DNA of 21,425 nt, taken from contig DASZZV010000164.1 in NCBI GenBank assembly GCA_035544835.1, positions 1 through 21,425 of the forward strand. The letters run 5' to 3'. Made by a program: the position numbers and the translations under genes. Shown in pieces: positions 1-8,119 of this stretch (its first letter is position 1; each line of letters opens with the position of its first letter). This stretch comes from DASZZV01 sp035544835. GTDB lineage: Bacteria; Acidobacteriota; Thermoanaerobaculia; Gp7-AA8. A model generated the notes under the pieces. That model was not told the origin of the DNA. It did no database searches and saw only the letters and a list, made by a program, of their open reading frames with translations.

Positions 1-253
1 TTCCATCGTGGTGCTCGCAAACATTTTCGATGGCCAAGGGTCTAAGGCCCCCGCCCAGATCCCTCGCTGCGGCTCGGGATGACACCACTCAGTTTCTTTT
101 CTCAGTGGCAGCGCGCACGCTGTCCCTTGCTCGGGATGACACCCTGGTTTCTTTCACTCAGACGCCGCGCTCCGCGGTCAATCGCTCAGGATGACAACCC
201 TTGTTTTGTCTCAGGCACGGATGATTCGCCGTGCTTCATTCGGAGGGGCGGCC
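1..253. repeat. Gene-free left edge with three direct repeats
   Basis: No convincing gene is present before the diguanylate cyclase stop codon at 254. The core GCTCGGGATGACAC occurs at 72 and 129, with a diverged copy GCTCAGGATGAC at 184. The spacing is 57 and then 55 bases, and each core is followed by a T-rich stretch ending in CTCAG. Short reading frames across the region are just translations of the repeat unit. The spacing is too irregular and the units too diverged for CRISPR. This is probably a dispersed intergenic repeat; its function is unknown. Confidence 0.6.
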
Positions 254-1411
254 TCAGCTGACGTTCAACTGCTTCTTGCCGGGATGGATTGTCGATAACC
301 CGAGACTAGTGGGATCGACGATCACGCGGTTTTTGCCCTGCGCTTTGGCCTCGTACATTGCCGAATCGGCGCGGCGCAGGAGATCGTTACGGAGAATCTC
401 CATCGTCCCGATGCCCGCCAGTGGCGTGAACGTCGCCACACCCACCGAAGCGGTGATCACATTACGGATATTCATGGCCGGGCTGCCGAAACCGTAATCG
501 CGATCCAGAAACGCCGTTTCCTCGATAGCTCTCCGCACGCGCTCGGCCACTCCCAACCCTTCTTCCAATGTGGCGTTCGGAAGGATGGCCACGAACTCGT
601 CACCTCCGTAACGCGACACGACCGAGTCGTCTCCAGTGATCACGCGCTTGAGTATGAAACCGACCTCGCGGAGAACCTGACTCCCCGCGAGGTGTCCGTG
701 CTGATCGTTGATACTCTTGAAGTGATCGAGATCCATGAATAGGAGTACGCATTCACTTCCGGTCCGGACTGACTCTGCCAGCGAGTCGTTGAGGCAAACG
801 TGAAACCAGCGATCATTGAACAGGCCGGTCAGATCGTCTCGCTTGGCCAGCTCGTGTGCCCTCTTGGCATCCAGAGCGTTCTGCAGCATGAAGGAGGTGT
901 AACCGGCGAAGATCTCGAGCAGAGTCATGTCGCGGAGCGTGAAGCTCTGCCCGTCGCTGCGGTTGATGAGCTCGAGCACACCGCAGACGGTTTTGCCGAT
1001 ATAGATCGGGACGCAAACGATCGAGTTGGTCTTGAAGCCGGTGGAGGCATCTATGTCGGGAAAAAAGTACTGGTCGTGATCGACATTCTGCGAAACGTAC
1101 GGCGCACCAGTCTGATAGACACGACCGGCGATCCCCTTTGAAGCCGATAGACGATTCCCGAGAAGCGAGGAGCTCCCGTCACCGAACGTAGCGATGAACA
1201 CCAGATCGTTATCCCGACGCGTACCGCTCTTACGATAGGGATCGTCGAGAAGGATCGATCCCGACTCCGATGGCACGAACTCGTAGGCCTTTTGCAGAAT
1301 CTGCTTGAGGATCAGATCGAGGTCGAACTCACTCCTGAGCGTCACCGACGCCTTCTGGCGTTCCAGAAAGCGCTCCAGATCGCTGTGCTTCAGCGAGTGA
1401 CACTCGATCAT
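254..1411 (-). CDS. GAF-GGDEF diguanylate cyclase
   Basis: This 385-residue protein probably makes cyclic di-GMP from two GTP in the cytoplasm. No signal peptide or membrane segment is seen. An N-terminal GAF sensor domain spans about residues 25-180, and a GGDEF domain spans about 190-370. The active-site motif is an intact GGDEF at 269-273, and the upstream metal-binding aspartate lies in MDLD (D227). The usual RxxD inhibitory site, nine residues before GGDEF, is absent: GDDS stands there (260-263). Feedback inhibition by c-di-GMP through the classical I-site is therefore unlikely. The ATG has a GAGG Shine-Dalgarno-like stretch just upstream (minus strand). The gene lies 209 bp downstream of the giant regulator gene on the same strand, so the two may be functionally linked. 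The GAF ligand cannot be told from sequence. Confidence 0.92.
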   Translation of the reverse strand: MIECHSLKHSDLERFLERQKASVTLRSEFDLDLILKQILQKAYEFVPSESGSILLDDPYRKSGTRRDNDLVFIATFGDGSSSLLGNRLSASKGIAGRVYQTGAPYVSQNVDHDQYFFPDIDASTGFKTNSIVCVPIYIGKTVCGVLELINRSDGQSFTLRDMTLLEIFAGYTSFMLQNALDAKRAHELAKRDDLTGLFNDRWFHVCLNDSLAESVRTGSECVLLFMDLDHFKSINDQHGHLAGSQVLREVGFILKRVITGDDSVVSRYGGDEFVAILPNATLEEGLGVAERVRRAIEETAFLDRDYGFGSPAMNIRNVITASVGVATFTPLAGIGTMEILRNDLLRRADSAMYEAKAQGKNRVIVDPTSLGLSTIHPGKKQLNVS

Positions 1412-1620
1412 TGCCGCCTCATGAATGAGGCGAATTGAGAATTGAGAATTGAGAATTGAGAAATAAAGAAACGGAGGAGTGCGACACCTTGCTTTTCTTT
1501 CTCAATGATCCACTCTCCATTCTCAATTTGCATCATCTATTGTAACTCCGCAGGCATCGGCCAGCGCGAGACGCCTGCCTTACTTTCTCAATTCTCAATT
1601 CCCAATTCTCAATTGGCATC
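1412..1620. repeat. Intergenic spacer with inverted GAATTGA arrays
   Basis: This spacer lies between the giant regulator's stop and the cyclase start. Four tandem GAATTGA units lie at about 1432-1463, and the complementary array (TCTCAATTC units) lies at 1584-1615, five bases from the regulator's stop codon. A partial copy sits near 1519. The two arrays are inverted relative to each other and could pair across about 120 bases. A promoter for the cyclase gene could lie here, but I see no convincing -35/-10 pair. Confidence 0.6.
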
Positions 1621-4600
1621 TCACTCCCCCCGGGCGCTGATGTTGTACTTCTGCAGCTTCGCTTTCAAGGTGTTCCGGGCCAGACCTAGTCGACGGGCCG
1701 TTTCGCGAATTTTGCCGCCGGTTTCCTGTAGAGCCTGTTCGATGAGCTGCCGGTCGACACTCGACATCACGTCGTCATAGACGCCGCCAGTGATCGGCAG
1801 GCGCTTGACCATCGGGTTGAGGAGCTCCCGAGGAATGGAAGTAAGCGGCGCCAGCTCAGCCTGGGACGGAGATGCGGTTCCTCCTCCCGGCAGCAGGCTG
1901 TAGAACTCACTCCGAGTCATTAAGTCGCCACTGGACATGACGATGGCCCGATGCAGGGTCGCCTCGAGCTCCCGCACATTCCCGGGCCAGTGATAGCTGT
2001 CGAAAAGCTCGAGGATCCCCGGCTCCAGCCGCTTGGGATCGACACCCAGATCCTTGCAGATCTTTCGGATGAAATGCTCCGAAAGAACAGGGATGTCCTC
2101 TTTTCGTTCGCGCAGGGGCGGAAGGAAAACGGGAATGATGTTCAGGCGATAGAACAGATCCTCGCGGAAAGTACCCAGCTCGATCGCTTTCTCGATCTCG
2201 AGGTTGGTGGCGGCGATGATCTTCACATCGGTCTTGATGGTCTGAGTTCCGCCCACGCGCTCGAACTCCTTGTCTTCGACTACGCGCAGCAACTTGGACT
2301 GAATGGCCAGACTGACCTTACCGATCTCGTCGAGGAAGATGGTCCCGCCATTGGCCAGCTCGAATCGCCCGAGCTTCCTCCGGTCGGCGCCGGTGAAGGC
2401 TCCCTTCTCGTGGCCGAACAGTTCCGATTCAGCGAGAGTCTCCGGGAGGGCGGCACAGTTGAATTTGATGAAAGCTCCGTTTCGCCGTGAACTGACGTTG
2501 TGGATGATCCGGGCGATCAGCCCCTTGCCGGTCCCCGACTCCCCGCGAATCAACACCGTCGAGCTGGAGGAAGCGGCTTTCTTGATCGTGAATTGAATTC
2601 TGGCCACGATCTCGGACTGCCCCACCACGGAATCGAGATGTCGTTCCTGCAGCACTTCCTTGCGAAGCGTTTCGTTTTCGAGAGACAACCGCACCCGCGC
2701 CTGCTCCAGCTCTTCATAAAGACGGGCGTTCTCGATTGCAATTGCGGCCTGATCGGCAAAGGCCTCGAGGAAATTCAGATCACGTTGCGAGAACAGATGG
2801 CGGGTCTCGCGGTGGTCGACGTAGATGGCGCCGGCGATGCGATCCTTGATCACCAGCGGGACGCAGAGCGTCGACACGATGTTCTCGGAGATGACGGTTT
2901 CGGAGTCGACGAACCGTTCGTCAGACCTGGCGTCGGCCGAGATCACGGAGTGGCCCGTTTGGATGACCTCACGAATAATAGTCTGCGGGGACCGTTTCGA
3001 CCCTCCCTCCGATCCCTCCCTGATGTTGCGCGCCACTCTGGTTCTCAACGCGCTGGTGATCGGATCGATCAACAGAATCATCCCTCGCTCGGCACGAAGA
3101 CGGCGCAGGGCGATGTCGAGAACGCGATTCAGAACTTCTTCGACGCTCAGGGTCGAGTTGATGATCTTGACCACCTCGTACAGTCCAACGACGCTCGAAT
3201 CGGGACCCTTACCGGTGGGACGGATTCGGAACAGGGCCCCACGAGCTCTCTCCAGCTCGGGCGTCGCCTCGAGCCGCTCGAAAATCTTGACGGCGCGTCG
3301 CAGGACCTGCGTCGCGTCCTCCGGTTCCTCCCGCAACAGACCGATATCGAATAGCAGCCGGCCCAGTTCATACGGCGTTTCGAGCTCGTCAAAAATCTGA
3401 TGGGCCATGCTGAAGTTCGCCTCTGCCGCCTCGCGCTCGCCCTTCGTGAATAGAATCTTGCCGAGGACGGCCTGACCCTGCGCGAACGTAAACTGATCAC
3501 CGAGCTCGCGCGCCATGCGCGCACCTTCCTCGGCCGAGCTCGCCGCTTCGTCCCATCTCTGCTGACGGAAAGCGAGATCGGCGGCAAAGGTCAATGCGCG
3601 AGCCACCGCGTGAACCTTGCCGTTCTCTTTGAAGAGTGAAAGAGCCACGTCGATATATCTCGAGGCCTCCTCGAAATTCTCTCGCTCCGACTCGATCTGA
3701 GCGAGCACGAATGCCGCTTCGGCCATCAGACTCTCATCGCGGGACCGCTCCGCGGCATCAAAACAACGGTGTGCATAGCGAAGCGCTTTCGGCATGTCAC
3801 CGATCTTGGCGCAGAGTCGCGCCAGTGGAACGTACACAGAGACCCGGCCCGGGCGGGATTCGTCAAACCCCTGCAGCGCCAGACACTGCTCGAAGCGCTC
3901 GCGCGCCTCGGTCCAGCGGCCGACCATCTCCAGCGATTCGCCGAGATGCTCGAGGGCACTGGCTTCCTGCTCCGAAGCGCCAAGCTTTTCATCAATGCGC
4001 AAGCTCCTCTCGAAGAGCGCGCTGGCACTGTGAAAATTGCCGCGGCTGAACTCGATCATGGCCACGTTGTTGTAAGAGGTAACCAGATCCCACAGATCAC
4101 CCTCGTTTTCCGATTGCTCCAGATTGCGCCGGAAGTAATCGAGCGCTTCTTCCCAGCGACCCAGCTTGTACAGAACGTTGCCGAGGCTGGTGAGGGTCAC
4201 CTTCCGAAGCTGCACGGAGCCAACCTTCTCGGCGATCTCGAGTGCTCCCTCGAAAAGCGTTTCAGCCCGGGCCAGATCACCTCGAGCTGAGGCGATGATC
4301 CCCTGGACGTTCTTGACGTAACCATGAGCTGAAGCAAGAGCCGTCGACTCGATGAGTTTCGCCGCTTCCGCTGCCGACAACTCGGCCTCGACGAAGTCCC
4401 CTTTGTCGACATGGATCGCGGCGATGCGATTCTGCATCTCCCCCACCTCGAGTGGGGTGCCGAGGCGTTGATAGATCTGCATCGCGTTCTGGAAATACGT
4501 CAGAGCCGAGCTCCACTCCGTTCTCTTGGCCAGCACCTTGCCGATCTTCTTCATGATGCCGGCAGACTTGAGGATGGCGTCCCTGTCTTCGGGATGAACC

Positions 4601-6948
4601 TGCACGCTCTTGAGCAGGAACTGAAAGACCTGCATGGCGCCGCGCAGGTTATTGCTGAGGTAATAAGCATCGCCCAGATTCTCGCGGATCTCCGGCTTTC
4701 GAGCCTCATGACCACTCAGGTCCATCAGTTCGAGTGCGATTCGATAAAACTCCGCGGCCTGCTCGTGTCCGAGTGCGATGGCAGCCTGCTCGCCGGCGCG
4801 GATCGAGTACTCGATTCCCTTCACGGGATCGGTGCCGCGCGCATAGTGATAGGCGACCTCGCCCAGCAGCTCGGAGGCTCCGTTCATCAAATCCTCTTCG
4901 AAGACGCAGGCTGCACGCTGGTGGGCCAGCGCTCGCTCGCGATCAGGAGTCGACGTGTAGATGCGCTCCCGAAGGCTCATCTGAGGGAAGGCGAACGAGC
5001 CTGTATCTGAAGATGACTCGTCGAGCAGATTCATCGCCGCAAGGTCGCAGACGATGCGATACGTTTCCTCGCCGGGAAGCTCCACGACCCGAGTCAGGGT
5101 AGCGACGCTGAAATGCTCTCCGACCACAGAGGCCATCTGAAGAACGCGCTGATGTGTGGGACCAATCGACTCGAGCTTTTCCACCCAGATCGCGCCGGCA
5201 CCACCGGGGATGCGCAGGCTCTGGATACGATCCATGTCGGCGATCCAGCCGCCGGAACTGTAGGTCAGGAAGGTATGGGCGATCAGGTAATCGACGACAC
5301 GCCGGATGTTCAGCGGCGAACCACCCGACTCCCACAGGATCCATCGAACGAATTCGTGAGGAAGATTCTGCTCGCCGAGCAAGGCCTCGACGTACTCGCG
5401 GACATGCTCCTCATCGAGCGGAGCGAGATTGATGACCTGCACTCCCGCTTCGCGAGCTTTCTGTTCCCAGGCGGCTGACAGCCGTAATACCGACTCGTCG
5501 ACCGGTGCATCGATCGGCCTCTCGTTCGTCAGCGTGCCGATCACCGTCAGAGCGGAATGCCGCGCCTCCCCTACCAGGAAAGTGAACAACTCGGCCGTGG
5601 AAGGATCGGCCCACTGCAGATCCTCGATCACCAGTACAAGGGGCGACCCCATCGTCCCCGACACATTCAGGAAACCATAGAAGTCCTGCAGGGATTGAAC
5701 GATCCGGTTGTACAGAAGAAACTTCTGGCCGGGAGCTCCGCGACCTTCGCCCCTGACAACAGGGCGAAGAATGCGACGGATCTCGAGCGCCGCGTCGGCA
5801 TCGGGATTCATGGCCGTGATGATCTGTTGAAATATCTCGAAAAAAGGGGCGTAGATACTCTTCCGATTGACCGGACAACGGCCGCAGAAGACGCGCGCAC
5901 CTTCCATCTGACCACGGAGCGTCGCCTCTCGGACGATGCGGCTCTTTCCGGAGCCCTCGGCACCGACGATCAGCACACCATTCCCGTTGCTCTCGCGAGC
6001 CCGCCCGATTGCAGCCACGATCTGTTCGATCTCGGCAGCTCTGCCGATCAGGGGCGAAGCGAGCAACTCGCCGTGCCCGATCAGTAACTCCCCCTTCGGC
6101 ACCTTCACGCCCGCCGCCTCGGCCACGTCGTGGAGAAGCGCCGCCGCCGACGGATACCGATGGCGAGGATCTTTCTCCAGAAGCTTGAGGATGATTCGTT
6201 CCAGCTTCTCGGGGATGTGGGGGTTGATTGCCGACGGTCTTCGAATCTCCTCTTCCAGATGAAAGCGGATAATCTCGATGGGTGGCTTGCCGTAGGTCGG
6301 AAGGGCGCCGGTGACCGTCTCGTAGAACGTCATCCCCAGCGAGTACTGATCGGCTCGGCCGTCGATGCGGTCCTGGCGCAGAACTTCTGGCGCCATGTAA
6401 TGCATCGTCCCCCGAATCCGGCGATCGAAGATCTGGCGACTTTCCGCGGCAACGCCGAAATCCATGATCTTCACGCGCCCGGCGTCGTCCACGAGGATGT
6501 TCGAGGGCTTCAGATCGAGGTGCACGATTCCGAGACTGTGGATGTGATGAAGCGCCGAGGCGATCTGGAGAAGGAGATCGTAAAGCGCCTCCCAGTTCTG
6601 CCCATTGAAGAAGTCGCTCAGCTTCCTTCCGGCGAAATACTCCATCGTGAAGTATGGGAATCGATCGTCGAGCAGACCGAAGTCATAAACCTTCACGATG
6701 TTGGCGTGATTCAAGCTTGCGAGCGTCGTAAATTCAGTTTTGAACTGCAGGAGCTCCTGCTGCTCCGAGAACTCCTGACGAAGGATCTTCATCGCCTCGT
6801 CGCGCTTGTCAGCGACATCGAAGACCCTGTACACACAGGTCGAAGGACTTTCCTTGAGAATCGCCTGCAGCTGGTAACGAATCGGCAAACTGATCTGCGG
6901 CGCTTCGGCGGTCTGCGTCAATGTCTCTCTCTTTGTGGGTTCAAACAT
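1621..6948 (-). CDS. Giant kinase-like / AAA / TPR / GAF / sigma-54 activator regulator
   Basis: This 1775-residue cytoplasmic protein combines six modules. (1) Ser/Thr-kinase-like domain, about 25-280: K54, catalytic D145 in HLDLKPSN, N150, DFG at 163-165 and an APE motif; the glycine-rich loop is degenerate (KESPSTCVYRV). (2) AAA/STAND-like ATPase, about 297-560: Walker A GAEGSGKS at 329-336 and Walker B VIEDLQWAD. (3) Tetratricopeptide repeats, about 720-1240. (4) GAF domain, about 1258-1412. (5) Sigma-54-activator AAA+ domain from about 1445: Walker A GESGTGKG, the sigma-54-contact loop GAFTGA near 1515, and Walker B TIFLDEIG. (6) C-terminal Fis-type helix-turn-helix, about 1730-1772. The expected role is enhancer-bound activation of sigma-54 promoters, gated by kinase, ATPase and GAF inputs. 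Targets are unknown. The ATG at 6948 has only a weak ribosome-binding site but matches the start of the kinase domain. Confidence 0.93.
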   Translation of the reverse strand: MFEPTKRETLTQTAEAPQISLPIRYQLQAILKESPSTCVYRVFDVADKRDEAMKILRQEFSEQQELLQFKTEFTTLASLNHANIVKVYDFGLLDDRFPYFTMEYFAGRKLSDFFNGQNWEALYDLLLQIASALHHIHSLGIVHLDLKPSNILVDDAGRVKIMDFGVAAESRQIFDRRIRGTMHYMAPEVLRQDRIDGRADQYSLGMTFYETVTGALPTYGKPPIEIIRFHLEEEIRRPSAINPHIPEKLERIILKLLEKDPRHRYPSAAALLHDVAEAAGVKVPKGELLIGHGELLASPLIGRAAEIEQIVAAIGRARESNGNGVLIVGAEGSGKSRIVREATLRGQMEGARVFCGRCPVNRKSIYAPFFEIFQQIITAMNPDADAALEIRRILRPVVRGEGRGAPGQKFLLYNRIVQSLQDFYGFLNVSGTMGSPLVLVIEDLQWADPSTAELFTFLVGEARHSALTVIGTLTNERPIDAPVDESVLRLSAAWEQKAREAGVQVINLAPLDEEHVREYVEALLGEQNLPHEFVRWILWESGGSPLNIRRVVDYLIAHTFLTYSSGGWIADMDRIQSLRIPGGAGAIWVEKLESIGPTHQRVLQMASVVGEHFSVATLTRVVELPGEETYRIVCDLAAMNLLDESSSDTGSFAFPQMSLRERIYTSTPDRERALAHQRAACVFEEDLMNGASELLGEVAYHYARGTDPVKGIEYSIRAGEQAAIALGHEQAAEFYRIALELMDLSGHEARKPEIRENLGDAYYLSNNLRGAMQVFQFLLKSVQVHPEDRDAILKSAGIMKKIGKVLAKRTEWSSALTYFQNAMQIYQRLGTPLEVGEMQNRIAAIHVDKGDFVEAELSAAEAAKLIESTALASAHGYVKNVQGIIASARGDLARAETLFEGALEIAEKVGSVQLRKVTLTSLGNVLYKLGRWEEALDYFRRNLEQSENEGDLWDLVTSYNNVAMIEFSRGNFHSASALFERSLRIDEKLGASEQEASALEHLGESLEMVGRWTEARERFEQCLALQGFDESRPGRVSVYVPLARLCAKIGDMPKALRYAHRCFDAAERSRDESLMAEAAFVLAQIESERENFEEASRYIDVALSLFKENGKVHAVARALTFAADLAFRQQRWDEAASSAEEGARMARELGDQFTFAQGQAVLGKILFTKGEREAAEANFSMAHQIFDELETPYELGRLLFDIGLLREEPEDATQVLRRAVKIFERLEATPELERARGALFRIRPTGKGPDSSVVGLYEVVKIINSTLSVEEVLNRVLDIALRRLRAERGMILLIDPITSALRTRVARNIREGSEGGSKRSPQTIIREVIQTGHSVISADARSDERFVDSETVISENIVSTLCVPLVIKDRIAGAIYVDHRETRHLFSQRDLNFLEAFADQAAIAIENARLYEELEQARVRLSLENETLRKEVLQERHLDSVVGQSEIVARIQFTIKKAASSSSTVLIRGESGTGKGLIARIIHNVSSRRNGAFIKFNCAALPETLAESELFGHEKGAFTGADRRKLGRFELANGGTIFLDEIGKVSLAIQSKLLRVVEDKEFERVGGTQTIKTDVKIIAATNLEIEKAIELGTFREDLFYRLNIIPVFLPPLRERKEDIPVLSEHFIRKICKDLGVDPKRLEPGILELFDSYHWPGNVRELEATLHRAIVMSSGDLMTRSEFYSLLPGGGTASPSQAELAPLTSIPRELLNPMVKRLPITGGVYDDVMSSVDRQLIEQALQETGGKIRETARRLGLARNTLKAKLQKYNISARGE

Positions 6949-6978
6949 AACCCACGAGTACCAATCTCTGGTGCTTGA

Positions 6979-7001
6979 CCAACGAGGTTATTCGTCGTTG
7001 G
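6979..7001. promoter_or_regulatory. Inverted repeat in divergent promoter region
   Basis: A perfect 7-bp inverted repeat, CCAACGA-N9-TCGTTGG, lies 30 bases upstream of the giant regulator start, in the spacer shared with the divergent Uma2-like gene. Its size and position suit a dimeric repressor or activator site. No family-specific operator is recognised and it could be chance. No confident -35/-10 pair was seen for either gene. Confidence 0.3.
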
Positions 7002-7149
7002 AATCTAACACCACACGGCCTACGGGTCAAAAAATGCCCTCAGGTGCCCGCTCCCGTTATTTTAAAGACGCGTGCGCGGTTGATATGGGCTCAGCGTGCC
7101 AGGTTTCGCCGATGACGATCGAAGCAAGCCGACGTCGGAGATCTCGCAG

Positions 7150-7776
7150 ATGATTGAATCTTCCTCTGGTCTCGTGCCCCGGACGTATCATGAATTCGTG
7201 CAACAGTCCCGGCGCAACTACACCCTCGACGACTATTTCGACGTCGAACGCCATTCGACGATCAAGCACGAATACCTGACCGGCCAGATCTTCGCCATGG
7301 CTGGGGCCTCGTACCGCCACAACCAGATCGCGGCAAATCTGCTTGCCTCGGTCGGAGCGAGACTTCGCGATACACCGTGCACCGTTCTCGGTAGCGACAT
7401 GCGCGTTCTCACCGCGTCCGGCCTCTACACCTATCCCGATGTCGTGATCGTCTGCGGTGCCGTAGAGCTGGCGCAGCATCCCCTCGACCCCGGCGAGACT
7501 CTCACCAACCCGACGGCGATCGTGGAGATCCTGTCCCGCTCGACGGGGGAATACGACCTTCAGGAGAAATACGATCACTACCGATCCATCCCCTCGTTTC
7601 GTGAATGCCTCTTCGTCGAGCAAGACATCGTCGGTATCGAGCGACGGTGGGAGGAGGGCGGCACCTGGCGCTCCGAGTCACAGTCCGAATGGAAGGGCGT
7701 GATCCGTTTTCACAGTGTCGCCATCGAGGTTGCGATCAGCGAGATCTACGAACGGCTCCTGAAGCCGTCAGCATAG
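7150..7776 (+). CDS. Uma2-family PD-(D/E)XK endonuclease-like protein
   Basis: This is a 208-residue member of the Uma2/DUF820 family, whose fold is of the restriction-endonuclease type. Candidate metal-site residues, numbered from the ATG at 7150, are E41, D83 in SDMRV, D97 in YPDVVIV, E126 in IVEILSRST and K140 in YDLQEKYDHY. The family's usual order of motifs is intact. An in-frame GTG at 7096 would add 18 residues. I prefer the ATG because GGAG lies nine bases upstream and the resulting length fits the family. The gene is divergent from the giant regulator and appears to be transcribed alone; a palindromic element begins four bases after its stop. Uma2 proteins are common in multicopy in some phyla and their biological role is poorly known. 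Confidence 0.85.
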   Translation: MIESSSGLVPRTYHEFVQQSRRNYTLDDYFDVERHSTIKHEYLTGQIFAMAGASYRHNQIAANLLASVGARLRDTPCTVLGSDMRVLTASGLYTYPDVVIVCGAVELAQHPLDPGETLTNPTAIVEILSRSTGEYDLQEKYDHYRSIPSFRECLFVEQDIVGIERRWEEGGTWRSESQSEWKGVIRFHSVAIEVAISEIYERLLKPSA

Positions 7777-7779
7777 ATC

Positions 7780-7964
7780 CTAGCCCGCATTTCTCACAGA
7801 CCTTCGTCGCGAGGACGTGGAGAGCGGCCTGGATGCGAGGCGTGCGTCGTTTTCGCGACGAGGGCATAGTTGACGCTATGTCGAGGAGCGAAAACGTCGC
7901 GCAACGAAGCAGACGGGCCGCTATCCGCTTCCGCAGCAGAAGGTCTGTGAGAAATGCGGGCTAG
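7780..7964. repeat. 185-bp imperfect palindrome with 26-bp perfect terminal inverted repeats
   Basis: The ends are exact reverse complements over 26 bases (7780-7805 and 7939-7964; the left arm starts CTAGCCCGCATTTCTCACAG). Inside, CGTTTTCGC (7848-7856) pairs with GCGAAAACG (7888-7896), and the centre is CATAG-TTGACG-CTATG (7865-7880). The whole element therefore folds back as a long hairpin. It starts four bases after the Uma2-like stop. It could be a MITE-like or REP-like element, or act as a strong terminator. No transposase is nearby. A 28-bp segment of the left arm (7783-7810) recurs with 24 matches at 10580-10607. Confidence 0.85.
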
Positions 7965-8119
7965 CGATGTTCTGATCGTAAGAAGCACGCACTCTCCTGT
8001 TTCGGTTGGTTTGAGTCAGGAGCTCTCCTGCTCGAGCTTCGGAACAGCTCGGCACTTGCACAGTGGACTCGGGCTAAAATGAGCAACCGCCCGTCGACGA
8101 GATCGACGAGCAGAATGTT
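7965..8119 (+). other. Upstream region of membrane kinase gene
   Basis: This stretch between the palindrome and the kinase start contains no gene. A TAAAAT hexamer at 8075-8080 could be a -10 element, but no matching -35 at normal spacing is visible. The ribosome-binding site ahead of the GTG start is weak. Confidence 0.3.

Noticed and set aside
72..195. Possible CRISPR array
   Set aside because: Only three diverged units with a short shared core, irregular surroundings and no cas genes.
2500..3354. Long + strand reading frame (284 codons) opposite the giant regulator
   Set aside because: It is antisense to the GAF and TPR coding region, whose minus-strand product has clear domains; no recognisable protein on this strand. 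The same applies to 1951-2490 and 6130-6978.
8051..8064. GGCACTTGCA as a sigma-54 promoter for the membrane kinase
   Set aside because: The GG and GC blocks are too close together for a -24/-12 element.
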